NCBI GenBank assembly: GCA_037349315.1
Contig: JBAIAC010000018.1
Span: 12,958,001-13,022,000, forward strand
Direction: 5' to 3'
Length of the DNA stretch: 64,000 nt
Origin: Chelydra serpentina
Taxonomy: Eukaryota > Chordata > Testudines > Chelydridae
In this document: positions 26,131-39,260 of the stretch, in pieces
Numbering within the stretch: the stretch's first letter is position 1
Layout of the letters: each line of letters begins with the position of its first letter
Position numbers and translations under genes: made by a program
The notes under the pieces: generated by a model
What the model was told of the DNA's origin: nothing
The model's input: the letters and a program-made list of their open reading frames with translations, nothing else
Database searches by the model: none

Positions 26131-26600
26131 GCCCTAGGTCCCGTGAGGGTCCCCAGCCTGCAGACACCACCGGGCAGCTTGCTGGTACCAACAAAGAGGT
26201 TAGTCTGGTGGACCCTAGCTCACAAGAGGCACTGACCAGAAAGCTCCTGATTGAAGGAGACCTCTGGCTTCTCTGATGGGCTCAGACTCACTCTTTAAGA
26301 CAGAGGGTGCCTCAGGCAGTTTTATGAGCAGTTAAGTAAATCACTGGCTGGCTGCTACATTCGACTATGCCTTTTTGCCTGACTCATGGTGCCTGCCTTT
26401 CTGTCCTGTTCCAGCCCTCCTGCCTTGTTCCAGATCCCTGCTTCTTTGCTCCACGCCTGGCTACTGACTCTGGCTCTGATCCTTGGCTTGATTCCTGACT
26501 CTGTCTCCAGCTCTGACTCCCATTCTTATCACTAGGTATGACCCCCACTAGGTCTGACTGCCTACATCCTGGTCTAGGATAGGTTGTTTATATCCCATTT
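26131..26600. repeat. Possible degraded interspersed repeat, CT-rich
   Basis: From about 26131 the sequence becomes GC-richer. A stretch of imperfect CTGACTC/CCTGGCTC-type words lies at 26380-26560. This resembles CT-rich parts of some reptile LTR elements that I recall, but no ends or target duplications can be defined. The class is unknown. Confidence 0.3.
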
Positions 26601-29294
26601 CAAACACAATCTATTCAGCAACATGTCTCTTCTCTCTGCCCATCTAATTCCTTGCAGTACTTTCATTCCTGGTCCTCCAGAGTAGTGTGGTGCTGTGGCC
26701 AAATGGCAAGAAGGATGAAACCACTCCTTATTATCTCATAGTAGTTGAACCCAGATTTTTGGAAGTGAAAGATTAGCACAGAAGCCCTAGAACAGGCACC
26801 ACCAGCCCTTCTAATTTTCCTGTTTCATATTACTTTGATCTCCTTTTGCTAAGTGTACAGAACCTGGAAGTGTTCTCTCCGTCTAGTCTCTTAATAAATG
26901 GTAGTGAGTGCTACAGGAGTAGGCTGAAAGGGATAGTATGTTTTTCAAACAGGAATAGCACAACAGTGCTGCGAATGCTAGAGAGTTGCAGCTTACAGCC
27001 TTGTCTACCGCTCATATGTGGAAAACATGCACGTCCCACCTTCTATCTGTCATGGGTGTGCGTGGAATCATTCCTCATGCTATGAGTACTTGCAGTATTT
27101 GTGCTCACACTCGTCAGGGAGCTTCTGTCAATTAACTGCTTCTCCTGTATATTGCTTCCCTTTTTTTGTGTGCAAATCAATCATACCAGCAACAAAAATA
27201 TTTGGTGTAAGATTCCCAAGTCCAAACACAACCTGTGACTCTCTGAACATTTCCTGAAGGAAAGGGGGAAGAAAAAGTTATATACTAGAATGACCCAGAA
27301 ACAATTGTGTTTTGATTTCTTGATGTCTGTGGGTGCTTCTCCCTTTCACCTACATTTGGTGACTTTTCAGACCACAAAGTACAAACAAAATTTCCACAAC
27401 CCTCAAAGAACAGACTGAGTTATGTTTGCTTTGCTATGAGGAAGAAGAGGCCTTCTCTCCAAAAATTGTCCCCCCTTTCCCAAAATGTGATTAACTGAGA
27501 GCATTGTGTATTTGTTGTGAAATGTGTTGGGCCTGTTAGTTTTTTCTATATCTTTGCTGACCTACTTTCTGCTGCTACCATTGGGAAGGGTAGATCTGGC
27601 TGGGTAACAAGTTTTAGCTACTGCCTTCACAGCATTCCTTGTGGTGGAAAATCTCTCTCTTTTCTGCCTCTTAGACCATCTGAATTCTGAAGACCATAAA
27701 GTTGCCACTAGTTTATGGCTGTTGTGAACAATGACTCAGGGTAGGGGAATATGAAGTCAAAATTCTTTCCATCTCTTGGCTCAATTCTCCACTTGGTTTC
27801 ATGAGTGCAATTCCCATAGAAAGGGGAGTTGAACCCTTGCAAATGAGGGGAAGATAGGGTCCGCAATAAAGAATATATTCATTAAATGGGAGATACTTTT
27901 TCCTCACTCCAAAAAGCAATCCCAGTGTGAGTCTTTCTGAAATATTCTACAATAGTTTACAGTGATCACCCAGAACATTGCAATAACAAAGCTGCCTTTT
28001 GAACCATTACTCTAAAATACAGTGGGAGCTTTTTGTTATCAATAGACACTAACTACCCCCCTACCATCCGTATGGAGAATCTGTAGAAAAGTTCATGCCT
28101 AAAGCTTATTTAATTTTGGGGGGAATCCCTCTTGTGATGAGGAGATGGGGTGCTAAGAATGTTAGCAGGTGTGAAGAGTCTCCATTGAATCCATGTTTCC
28201 AAGGTGTGGGGGTTGGGGAGTCAGTGCAGAAGTACAGAGCTTGCATGCAGATGGACTTTGTGTCTCTGGTGGATCTCTTGAGATCCTGTGCATTCAGTAG
28301 ATCTATGAATTCCAGGGCAGCACGTCCCACTCATGTGTGTGTGTGGGGGATACGCAACCCCTTTGAAGGAAACATTTGGGGGAGAATCTCACAAACTTTT
28401 CTTGCCCAACCCCCCCTCCCTTTTTTTTATGGAAGGGGACAATCTGGCCATTGGTCAGTTGTGCCCTACACTGACATGGAGGGAAAAATTCCTTTCCAAC
28501 CATTGCAGTTGATTAGCTTACTCACTGCTGCATGAGGTTGTCTTTTTTGTGTCCTTTTTTGTATTAGATCACATAGATGGAAATGTTATTAATGTTCATA
28601 AAATCCCCTAATCCTTTAAAATATCTTGATAAATTACATGTCTCAATCCATATTTTTTAAAAGAATTGATGAACATTGTGAACTCTGTCCATAGATATGG
28701 AAACACAACACATGTGAGGAATATAAAAGGGGGAGAATTAGAAACTAAAATTCAAAATATAGTTTTAAGGACAATTCTTTCCTGTTCATGATTTAGTGTG
28801 GTAAATAATCTACCTACTCTCCAGACCACAAGAGATACTGGATAAACAGCTGATTTCTGGAAATCTTATTTCTGACAAGATGTAAGAGCACTTACCAGGC
28901 TTTCTGTGAACAAGGAGTTAACCTCAGGACAACTGTCCCATACCCTTGCTCAGGGAAGGATTATAAATGGTCTGAATGGGAAAGAGTGAAAGGAGCCTGT
29001 CTGAAGAAAAGCAAGGCTCCTGGTGTCTTAAGTATGGGTTGAATTGAAGGGTGAAGATATCTACTATCTTAAAAATGGAATGGCTGTTTAATTCTGGACA
29101 TCTGTCACTATGAAACAAGTCCTTTACTGTGTATGAGATTCCTTTCTAAAGTCCTCAATTAATTGGAAATGAATCAATGACCCACTTCTAATATCTCAGA
29201 TATATTCTATTGATTCAGAGAAGTGATTTAACTATGGTTACAATAGATGGTGAGATTTTAAAAGATCAACTGCAAATTTTATCAACTATTAATT
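26601..29294. other. Intergenic desert, nothing recognised
   Basis: No gene, RNA or clear repeat is recognised. The longest open frame (146 codons, plus strand 28095-28535) has no domain, no signal peptide and no splice context, so it is treated as chance. Confidence 0.5.
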
Positions 29295-29295
29295 A

Positions 29296-29402
29296 TTATT
29301 GTTAATATTATTTGTACTGCCAAAGCATCTAGAACTCTAGGATCCCACTGTGCTCAGTGCTGTACAAACATAGAACAACAACATAGACAAAAGACATTCC
29401 CT
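29296..29402 (+). repeat. CORE-SINE/MIR-like fragment
   Basis: The words CACTGTGCTCAGTGCTGTACAA and ACATTCCCTG match a short repeat common in turtle DNA. A second copy in this window (58346-58472) shares the GTGCTG..TGCTGTACAAACA core. It is truncated on both sides. Confidence 0.55.
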
Positions 29403-29499
29403 GGGCATCAAGTTCATTTGGCAAGATTCTCAGTAAGGCAATGAGTCAAAATAAGAGTTTCCCAACAATGCCTTCATGGTAGTCACACATAATTACAAA

Positions 29500-30640
29500 G
29501 GGTGTGATCCACAAAGCTACTTAGGCCCCTAAGTTCTGTTTTTAGGCACCAGTGGGAGCCAGAAAAGTCCCACTCAGCTTCTACCTAACCCTGTAGGTGC
29601 CTAAGTTTTTGCCTCTGGGCATGCATGCTGCAGCCTCATTGTAGGCAGCTGGATTCCCATCTCTTGCCTAAGCTTGAGAGTGATTCAAAAACCGGGGAAG
29701 ACCAGGCATGTGACTGTCTTAGAGTTGCAGGCGAGGCCCTGATCTGTTAGGTGTGCTCAAGGGCCACCAATTGGATGCTCAGGAAAGTTCACACAAAACA
29801 GCTAAGAGGTGGGTGGGGAAAGAGGAGGCTCTCCCCTCTAATTTTAGCCCAGTGGATAGAGTACTCACTCAGGATGCCAGTTATCGCTCCTAGTTCAAGT
29901 CCCCCATCATCCTGAGGGGGAAGAGAAGATTTGAGCAAGTGTCAGCCACCTGTCAGGTTAGTGCCCCAGTTAACCTATGGAGTCATTCTACTACTTTCCC
30001 TGGCCCAGTTAATATTCAATTATTTAATTAAAATAGAACAACTTTATTAGGAGAGATTGAGGGAAACCCACTTCAGGATATCCCAGTGGTCAGGGTACTC
30101 ACCTCAGAGGTGGCAGATCCCTGTTAAAATCCCTTCTTCCCCCTGAGGAGGAGGAGGAGGGACTTGAAGTGGAGAGTTTTACACCATGGGCAAGTATCCT
30201 AATCACTAGGCTAAAGTTATCCTCCTCCTCCTCTAGTTGTTTTGTGAATTAGGTGGCTTCTGAGCACACCTACCAAACTGGGCCCCACATGCAAGTTAGG
30301 GTGGCTGAATGTCTATCTTCCCCCAGTTTGTGGATTGCAAGCAGAGATAAGTGCTTCTCTGCAGCTCAGGCTTAGACTCCTATCTCTATGAGTGGAGCAG
30401 GGCTTAGCACACACCCCTTTGATTGGTGTCTCCCATTGGCTACCTTTAATAGCTCCTCACCTGGCAGGCTAGCTTTGTGGATTGAGGGGCCTGTCTCTCC
30501 CATGCATTGTATAGTAGCCTCTGTGCTAACTCAGGCTTTGGGGATTGCAGTGTTGTTCCTGTGATTTTCTTGGCACTTAAAAAGTTAGGTTCTGCAACTG
30601 CTTAGCATCACAGTGCTTTTGTCTCTTTGTGGATCTGGGT
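29500..30640. repeat. Inverted-end interspersed repeat, copy 1
   Basis: An 11-bp inverted repeat, GATCCACAAAG at 29506-29516 and CTTTGTGGATC at 30625-30635, bounds about 1.1 kb. The interior is rich in TTAGGCACC/CCTAAGTT-type words and has tRNA-like segments (GTGGATAGAGTACTCACTCA..GTTCAAGTCCCC) near 29850-29910. I recall this family from turtle sequence; it has no coding frame. Its class is uncertain: a nonautonomous DNA transposon is likely. Confidence 0.55.
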
Positions 30641-32361
30641 CAAAAGGAAATATCTTGTTCATCTTATTGATATCAGCAGTCTAACAGATTGAATTCTGCT
30701 TGCCTTAATGTGAGTATTCTGTTGAGTTCTATGGGACTACTTGTTTGACTGAGGTGAGCAGAATTTGGCTCAAGATATGTAGATTATTTTTAAAACTGAT
30801 GACACTGAACTGAGAAGATGGTGGGTGCTGGTGCTGTAATTTCCCCCTCCCATGCCCAGCTCTTTTAAAGGTATTTTGAAAAGGTTAAAACGTTAAGTGA
30901 CAATTTGGGAGAGCACTCCTTTGAGAGCAAATTCAATAGCATCTAATAGTTTGTTCTTTGTCTGGGAGCTTAGCCAAGCTCTCTTACTTACTATAATATA
31001 CCATGTCAAAGAGCTGGCTTTCTATTATACAGTGTTTTTTTTAAAAAGTGTGTTTCACTTGGAACCCTAATGTTAAAGTTACTTCACTAGTTGAATACTG
31101 CTCTGCACATTTTGCTACTTTTACATGAATCAGTTTTGGCATCATGCATCAGAGAAAATACTAAATGCTTTTAGAAAATATTTATTCTGACTGAATTTAT
31201 GATGTGATCTGCTGTTCATATTTATGGCAGGTTTAATGTAATATGATAGATAAAACAGCTCTCAATGACATGGTAGCAATCTGATAAAGCAGTATTTTTT
31301 GGCTTGCTTGGACTATTTATTAGAAAGCATTTAGAAATTGAATGTGGTGTAATAAAATGCAGTATCAAGTTGAAACAATTAATGGGTTAGAAAAAAGAAA
31401 AAAAAACCCTACCAAAATGAGGATGAAACTTAAAACACAAACACACTGTACTAGGAATGGATGTTGAGATGGCTTTAATTTCCATGGGTAGATGAGATAC
31501 AGGGATAAAGTCAAACCTAAGGCAGAGGTTCTACTCTTGGAGTTCTCAGTGCATGCTTCAACTAGGGGACAGAGTCTCATGGAAATCATGGAGAAGGCAG
31601 GGTTTGATACCTCCAAGGATCATGGGGGAAATGAAAGCTTTAGCCCTATGAGAGGGATTCTCTTCTACATTGCTTTCCAGGACTCACTCCTTTCTGAGAA
31701 GTGGGGTTCCCAAAATAACTATACTGCCCTTAATCAAGCTAATTTATACTCTTTCTCTGGGTGGGAGTTTGTGCCACTCAGAGCAGAATTAACTCTTTAT
31801 TGACAACAGCTTGTGATACTACCATGCCAAATAAAGCAATTGTTGCTTTTCTGATCACCCATCCCTGAGCCATGATAAAACAGAGTTTACTCTGGGCTAT
31901 GGTGGAGAATGTATCTATTTGTCTACAGAATCAGCTTTTATACTGCACTCATCAGTATAATAGCTGAACTCATTTTACGTTGGCTGTGACCCTTATTCCT
32001 TCCCCCTTCTAATGTTTTTGTGGCTTTTCTCACTGTGTGTCATAGTGACAACACACAGAAATACAACCCTTTTTTTTTTTTTCTGGACCGTGTTGAGGCT
32101 ACGGACCACCTTCTCCTGATGTTTCCCTCTTAAAGAAATGTTTCCCCCCAACATACCTTTTCGGTGAAGGGAGCCTGGCCTTTCACATTTGGCAGACAGC
32201 TAAAGTGGCTATTTTGCAACTGGTGGCGCGCTCTCTCTCTCTCTCTCTGCCAGCTGGTAAGTATTGCTGACTATGGTTGTTTTTCCTCTTTCTGGTTCCT
32301 GAGAACAAATATTCTCACATACCATTTTACTTTCTTCTCTGTCACACAGCAGGAGAAATAT
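30641..32361. other. Intergenic, nothing recognised
   Basis: AT-rich sequence without a supported gene. A short CT microsatellite lies at 32231-32248 and a T run near 32069-32081. Confidence 0.5.
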
Positions 32362-32366
32362 AGGGG

Positions 32367-33655
32367 TGTGATGGAATAGACCCCTGTATTTACACCGTAC
32401 ATACCATTGTAATAATCTTTGTACAGAGCATGGCTTTTAAGGTATCATTTGAAAACTCATACTTTGCTGGGCAGTATTGTCCTGGTAAAATATGTTTGTT
32501 TGTTGTTGTATGTGATGTTATAAGATTTCCCTCCATGATGTTATTAATACAGTACATGTTCCAAATCCTGCACTCTTGCCCAGGCAGAAGTCAGGTTTGT
32601 CCTAAACAAAAGAAGGAAGGAATATGTGCTCTGCTTAATTTGCATTTAAGCAGTAAACGGAGTCATCAGGCAGAGTCCTCAAACAGAGTCAACAGCAAGG
32701 AATGTCTTTTCACATAAACTTTTTGGGCTTGTAAGGTGCCAGTGCAGACAGCACAGAAACCCCTCCCCTCCCCACGAGCGCTGCAAGTTTCAGCACTGTA
32801 AAGTGCCAGTGTAGACAGTGCACCAGTGCTGGGAGCTATTCCCCTTGTGGAGGTGGGTTTTTTAGAGCATGGGGAGAGCTCTCTCCCAATGCTATGCCAT
32901 GACTACACAAGCCATGTTAAAGCGCTTTGTCTCTTGAGTCTCAGCTGGAAATATTGTTTTTCAAAAGGGGGACTGAAACTATAAAAGGAGGGAGAAACAC
33001 TCCAAGGCACCCTCTCTTTCTCTCCCCATTGCATTTACTGCCCCCGAAGAGAGAAAGGAAGCAACTGTTGGACTCTGGGGGAGGAGACCTAAAGAGTTTG
33101 GTCAGTAAGACTGCTGAAAGCATGTGGTGAGAAAATTTTGCTTTGAATCTAATGTAGTTTAAGTTAGGCACCAGTAAGCATTTTACCTTTATTTTTCTCG
33201 TAACCATTTCTGACTTTTATGCCTCATTACTAATACTCACTTATTAATTACAAAGAGAGATTTTTAAAATTGTTTTATCTAGTCCAGTGTGTTCAAGTTG
33301 TCTAACTCCATTTGGAGGTGTGTGCAAGTTGTGTGCATATTATTCCCTTAAACAAATAAGTGATTTAATATATTCAGACTGCCTGGGAGAAGGCTGGGCA
33401 GTACAGGACATACAGTTTTGGGACTGGGAATGTGGTGGAGTCACCTTGTGGTAGTCTTCCAGGTTTGTAAGAGCCAAGGTGTAGCTCGCTGGTTGCAGTG
33501 CACACAAAGTTGGGAGTAATTTACATGCAGAAATCTGTTTGTGAGCAGTTTCAGGTTGGAAGCTACAGCAGCAAAGCATTGTAAAGGCACCCCAAGTTAC
33601 AGAGCAGGGGTGACACAGCTACTTGTTAGTCTGGATTGTACCCTGATATGTCACA
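32367..33655 (+). mobile_element. Solo LTR with nested MITE-like insertion
   Basis: The element begins TGTGATGG and ends ATGTCACA, with inverted TGTGA/TCACA termini. It is flanked on both sides by the same 5-bp duplication AGGGG (32362-32366 and 33656-33660). The interior words (for example GGTATCATTTGAAAACTCA and GTTAGGCACCAGTAAGC) are ones I recall from a common turtle LTR-type repeat. No internal retroviral genes follow. About 200 bp at 32725-32935 looks like a separate insertion, so the LTR proper is about 1.1 kb. Strand is assigned from similarity to the remembered family and is tentative. Confidence 0.7.
32725..32935. mobile_element. MITE-like insertion inside the solo LTR
   Basis: Begins near GGGCTTGTAAGGTGCCAGTG and ends near CTACACAAGCC. 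It contains two related copies of AAGTGCCAGTGTAGACAG-type sequence and resembles 'GTGTAGAC' inverted-repeat elements common in turtles. Borders are approximate. Confidence 0.4.
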
Positions 33656-33675
33656 AGGGGCCATGGATATTTGGG

Positions 33676-34307
33676 CTAGATTTACAAGGTAGGCTTGGGT
33701 GATGTAATGCCTAACCTTTAAGCACCTACCTACCCGGTGGAATTCACCACCCTGAATTAGGCACCCAGGCTTCCTATACAATGCATGAGGTGAGTTAGGC
33801 ACCTAAAAGAGGAATTTACAGAAGCTGGCATGCTGAGTGGGGAGCTCCCTATGGTAGCCAGCTGGAAATGCCAAGGAAAGGAATGGGGTTTAGGTCTCAT
33901 CCCTCAAAGGTAGTTAGGCCTCTAACTTGGGCAGAGAGAAGCACCTCTTCCCACTTGGGATTCACAGCCAGGAACCTTCTTGCAAAAAGCTAAAGCAAGG
34001 AGGAAGAGTATATGCTCTTTTATCCAGCGTAGTGGTGAAACCTCTCATGCAGGAAGTGTGAGACCGGGATTTAAATTCTTCCTTTGCCAACAGAACTTGA
34101 ACCCAGGTCTCCCACCTCCTAGAGGAGTCCCTAGCCACTGACCTATAGGGTCAATCTTGCACTCTCTTTGGCCCAATGAATATTGAAGCATTTCATAACA
34201 AGTGGAACAGCTTCAACAGGAAATACTGAGACCCCCACCTCGGACTACCCCATCCAGTGATAGGCACATGAGTCCAACATGTGGGTATGTGCCCCTTGTG
34301 AATTTAG
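33676..34307. repeat. Inverted-end interspersed repeat, copy 2
   Basis: The ends CTAGATTTACAAGG (33676-33689) and CCTTGTGAATTTAG (34294-34307) are imperfect inverted repeats. The interior shares the TTAGGCACCTA-type words, a tRNA-like segment and the general organisation of the 29.5-kb copy, but is shorter (632 bp) and diverged. Confidence 0.55.
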
Positions 34308-37300
34308 ACTTTTGTGACCAGTGGATTGTCAAGTTATGAAGTAACTACTGTGTTAAAATAGCTGGTATCATGCTTTATCAGCATTCTACAAAGTTACCGC
34401 TCTACTTCAGTGACAATTTAAAACCAGCTTAACACACCTCTGATTACAAGTAGTGAGTTTTATGTCCATGTATTAATGGCTGTTAGTGTAGGGATCTACA
34501 TAGCACAACCATTTGTTTTATGATGGAAATACAGCACAGAAAGCTTTTGATCTACAGTGAAAACGATATTTTCAGTCTTCATGTCTCTCACCCGTCTTTG
34601 CTCCAATGGAATGTTGCAGGATCAGGCCATATATGTTGATTATTGAGAACAAAACAAAGTTTAAAAAAAAAATCCCGTTATGCAATGCAATTAATTCTGG
34701 TGTTAAAAGATAATTCAGATGGGCATGACGATATTCTGCCTTAAAAATGACCTACTATGATTTGAAAGGGCACACCTAGTCTATTAGATATTTAATGCAG
34801 GATTTTCTTTTTTGACTCTAATTACTTAATTGTCCAATAGGCTAGAATGGCTATGAAGGACTTATTCTAGTACTTTACGTTTTTGGGTACTTGTTAATGT
34901 GTCCCATAGTTAGGCCTGAGAAATAATTTCAGTTTTAAGCCTCTTTTTTTCACATGCTAATAACTTTTTGAAAGACTATAATCTGGGGCTGTAGTTTTTC
35001 CATGCTCAGTTTCTGTTCATAATTCTCTTTCTTAAAGTGAGATCCCTTCAAAGTCCTTTTGAGGCTTATAATTACGCCAAGTTTAGAATTTTCACAGGGA
35101 CTAAAAAAGGCACATCCCTGATGCCCGGGTGACCTCAATACCATGTTTCAAGTCTCTGTTCACTTCTCAGTGAAATAGTTAAAACAATTTTTTAGCATGG
35201 GCAAAACAAGTGTTACCCTTACCTCATTCTGAGAAATAGTTCAATTGTTTCAGGTGAAGCTTTCCAGAAAAATTAACCCGAGATTGGCATGTGGCATTGA
35301 AAATTGTAGTCTAAATGGTGAAAGTGTAGCGAAGTCATAAGTAACTGAAAATAAGGTCTCCATTGCTCAGCTGTCAGTCTCCTGTCTCTTATAATGTGAT
35401 CATGTCATAGATCTTCAGTTGCCACAGGGTCTTCAAGGGAAGACAGACCTGAGTTTACAATGTGGATTTATTTAAAAAACAAAACAAACACTTCAGTATC
35501 CACCATAAAAATAACAAAGTAGAGTACCGCTGAATAATCTTTTTGTATCTTTATTATAAGGGACATTAAAATTGTAAAAACTAAGTGCAAAATGGCTGCA
35601 AAATGCTACCATTCTGATTTTAATAGCATTTGGTGTAATAGCAATAGTGACTACACAGTATACAATGTGGTGGTGAATCAGGGCCTATGCTTACAACAAA
35701 AGCGAGGAACTGGAAATTTAACGTGGTCTGTCCTCCTCATAATTTCTTATTATACCCGTCTCTTAAATACCTCAGTTAAGTTCCTCCTATATCTCTTCTC
35801 CCTTTGAGGCTAATGCATTTTAGTTTTTGCACTAATGTGAGGAAATATTGTTTCTATGCAATGTAAATCTCAGTTTTAGTAAATAATTGAATTTTAAGTT
35901 ATAATACTAGGATAGCATTCAGATTTTAAAAAAAATCTTTCCTTTTAGCTAGGAATTTTAAATAATTGCTCTCTAATATTTATTAGAGGTATACTTTTGA
36001 TTCAATTTTATGTATTTTACAAATGTTTTTGAGGCTAAAGCATGTCTGGATATTCTTGCTAGAATAAAAGAAACTGATTGTGCTAATTTAACACATACTG
36101 TTGAAAATCTTCCTGTTTGAAGTGTGGACTAGAATATCAATTGGGTATCTGAGGGCTGCTGCATCTTTGAGGTAAGTTTGTTAAGATCACCTGCTATGCA
36201 GATATTGAAATATATTATTCTTCTCCAGTTCTATGTGTAACCTGTGACATGACAGGAAGGAATGAAAAGTAGCAATAACTCTATCTTTTAGTCTTCCACA
36301 TGAAATGCTGTGCAAAATAGAAATTATAGCCAAAATTTTCAAATGTAGGTGCCGAACTTTTGGCAATTAAATCCATATTTTGGCACCTAAATAAGCGATG
36401 TGATTTTTTTTCCAAAGATGCTAAGCGCTCATAGCTCCTATTGGCTTCAATAACATCAAAAACATGGAGAAGAGGGACTAATAAATTATGCCACCTATAC
36501 ATTAAAATCAGATGATTATGATAACTATCTTGCTTTCCTCTCCAATTCTACATTTTCTTTCCAGCATGATTTTTAACAGCCAATATTCTCAATATGAATT
36601 GCTAAAATTAGAGATTAATGCTCTCTACCATTTGCCAGGTAGAATTACAAGCTTTTGGTAGAATACAGCATTGGTTCTAAAGTTTTGATATGAAGGCCAC
36701 TAATATCAGACTGAATTTGACGTAATTGAGAGAGAGGAAAGCAAGAGGGTAATCAGAATTATGTGATTCCCTCCTGCACTTCCCCTGGTTTTACAGATGA
36801 CCTGACCAAGACTAGAAAGAACTGTTTTACTGGGATTCTCAAGAGGGATTTCACATTAGAAACAGGGATTTCCAGGCTTCAAACATGTACAGTGTTAGTC
36901 TTTATCCTGAATGGTTCCTGATACATTGCCTTTAAAATAATATCAATGGTTTCTTGGGTCACTCAAAAACTGCAGGCTATACCAGCAAGTGTAACCAGGA
37001 GGCTTTCAGCATCCTAAGCATCCTGATTCTCTCTCTTTTTTGCAGTTCTTTTCTGTTAAGAAACTCTACTACTGTTCTGCAAAATTATTACTGCTAATAA
37101 ACATTGAATAACCCTTCTTTATTATGTGAGTGTCATTGGCTTTAGTGAGGTTTCACTGGAGTAAATGAGGAGGACATGGCCCAGTGACATTGTTCTGAAC
37201 GTTACCTCTGAACTTTACCTCACACAATGCAGAGCAAATCCACAAGGTACTAATTAAGGCTTCAGAGGTGGTGCATTGTAGCTGTGGTTGTGAGGCTTTT

Positions 37301-37467
37301 TGTGAGTTGAGAGATGAAAGCAGGAGGTTAGCAGGGTGATTTCAACATAAGAAAATATCCTTTCCTCAGAAGTGAAATTCTCTTATGATTGCCAAATTGT
37401 GGACATGTCTGCCAAGATCTTCAGAAACTGCTAGTAATTTTTGGTGCACAATGTGAGACATCTTGAA

Positions 37468-37522
37468 AGAGGCCTGATTTTCGGAAAGTGAAGAGTGCTC
37501 ATTCTTTGGAAATCAGGCCTCT
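37468..37522. repeat. 13-bp perfect inverted repeat (hairpin)
   Basis: AGAGGCCTGATTT at 37468-37480 and its exact complement at 37510-37522 are separated by 29 nt. It is part of a short interspersed-repeat remnant (the GGCCTGATTTTC family). Confidence 0.85.
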
Positions 37523-39231
37523 TTGTGGTGTTTGAAGTTGGACACCTAAAATTGCTAATTGATTTTGAAAATCTTGGCTTTCTTGTGCAGTCCTTATAGT
37601 CAGCCCCCATGGATGCTACATTCCTGCTAGACAGCAGTCCCAGGTCATTTTGTAAGTATGTATTTTAATTAAACATCAATTAGAAGACAGTTATTTAGTA
37701 TTGAAATGCTAATGGTTTTGTTTCTTGGCAAACACACAGGTTTATATTTTTGTATTATTAATTTGATATCACAGAAGGTAGGCTAATTTTATTTTGAGAC
37801 TGGCTTATTTTCTCTTGACATCTTGGGATGAATAGCTCAGCATAACAAATTATTCTATATGTTTCAATTTCAAGCTTTTAATGTGGAATCCAAGTTTTAG
37901 CATCAGGATCCACTTAAATGATAGTTCAATCTGACTGAAAAATTAATGGTCCAGAAGAGAAACCATGTAACATTTTTTGAAGTTATTATTTGCAGCATTC
38001 CTGTTTTTTATTTAAAACCTGGATGCTGCCCAGTAACATATAAAGTTGCATGTTCTTTCGTTAGTGGAACATTGAGCCACACCCAAACATGACAACTACA
38101 TTTAACAATGATTGTTTAGTGCTCTGTTCAGAGGTGTAGGTGTGTGTTAGCATTCGTGGACTTCACTTTTTGGCTACAAGTGGCACTGTAGTGTGGTGTT
38201 TTGAAAAGTTTATATTGCCACTGTTCGCAGGAAATGTGATTTGTACTTTGTAAATTTATTATTCTAAAATTATATCCTCCTCAATGACTGCTAGAACAGT
38301 CAACCTCTGTTTATATATGAATCAGACATATTGATTTTTCATTTTAATGATAAACAGATTGGCATGTAATAAACTAGATGTCGAATACATCTGTTTAAAA
38401 TGTGTTTGTGCTCTGACTGAGAATAATGGTTTACAATTATGTTCATGTAGGGGTCCAGATTTGAATATAAAATGGGTGCTGCATGATGCACCTTATACCA
38501 AAATGCAGTGCAGTACCTTTTTAATCTGGCTACAAATCAAACACATCAGTAATCACTTTCCTGTTGTTCTTACATTCAGTCTTTTAGCCAAAAAGATTTC
38601 ATGGCCACGAGTACTGGGAATATTTTTCTAATTAAATTACTGTAGCTTTACTGGAAAATCTCTGTTTGCAGAAGTTAAATTTGTTCTCATCACCCAGCAA
38701 TCTTACTGCAATTTAGAAAGGAAGTTTTGGCCTGATTTTGCAGTTTAATCTCTTGTTGCTCTCGACCTTCATCTTAGTTTGGTTTTTCTTGGCATTAGTT
38801 TATAGAGTAGTGTATATGCCCTTCATGTAACACAGTGACATAGGTAAACTACATTACATACCAGTTGAAGAAGGAGCATGTGTGTATGTGGGAGGGACCT
38901 TCAAACTAAACTATTTTGAACCTCTTTTTACTTAAGGATGAACACTTCTCAGATATAATATCCAAGCTTATTTACTGTAAATAGGTAAATATATATAAAA
39001 TTTACAGTAACAAATTTACAATAATATGAATGCATATAATAATAATTTACAGTAATAAAATTACTGTACATTTAAAGTAGGTATATTTTTATTTTAAAAT
39101 TATACAGGGGCTAAGTGGACACTGTTAAACATTTTGGTAGAGATCTTTCAGAATTGCCTCAGGGAGTTAGGCACCCACCTCCCTAAGACTTTCATTAGGA
39201 GCTGGGCACCTAATGTAGGTGCTTTTGATAA

Positions 39232-39260
39232 CCCCCCCCTCCCCCCCCCCCCACACACAC
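39232..39260. repeat. Poly-C/CA low-complexity run
   Basis: Near-pure C tract with one T, followed by CA units. Confidence 0.95.

Noticed and set aside
28095..28535. 146-codon plus-strand frame
   Set aside because: No domain, repeat or signal is recognisable, and there are no splice or promoter cues. The length is unremarkable over 64 kb in six frames.
29850..29915. Possible tRNA gene (tRNA-like box words)
   Set aside because: It does not fold into a clear cloverleaf by inspection and sits inside a dispersed repeat with a related copy at 34 kb. It is more likely a SINE-like segment.
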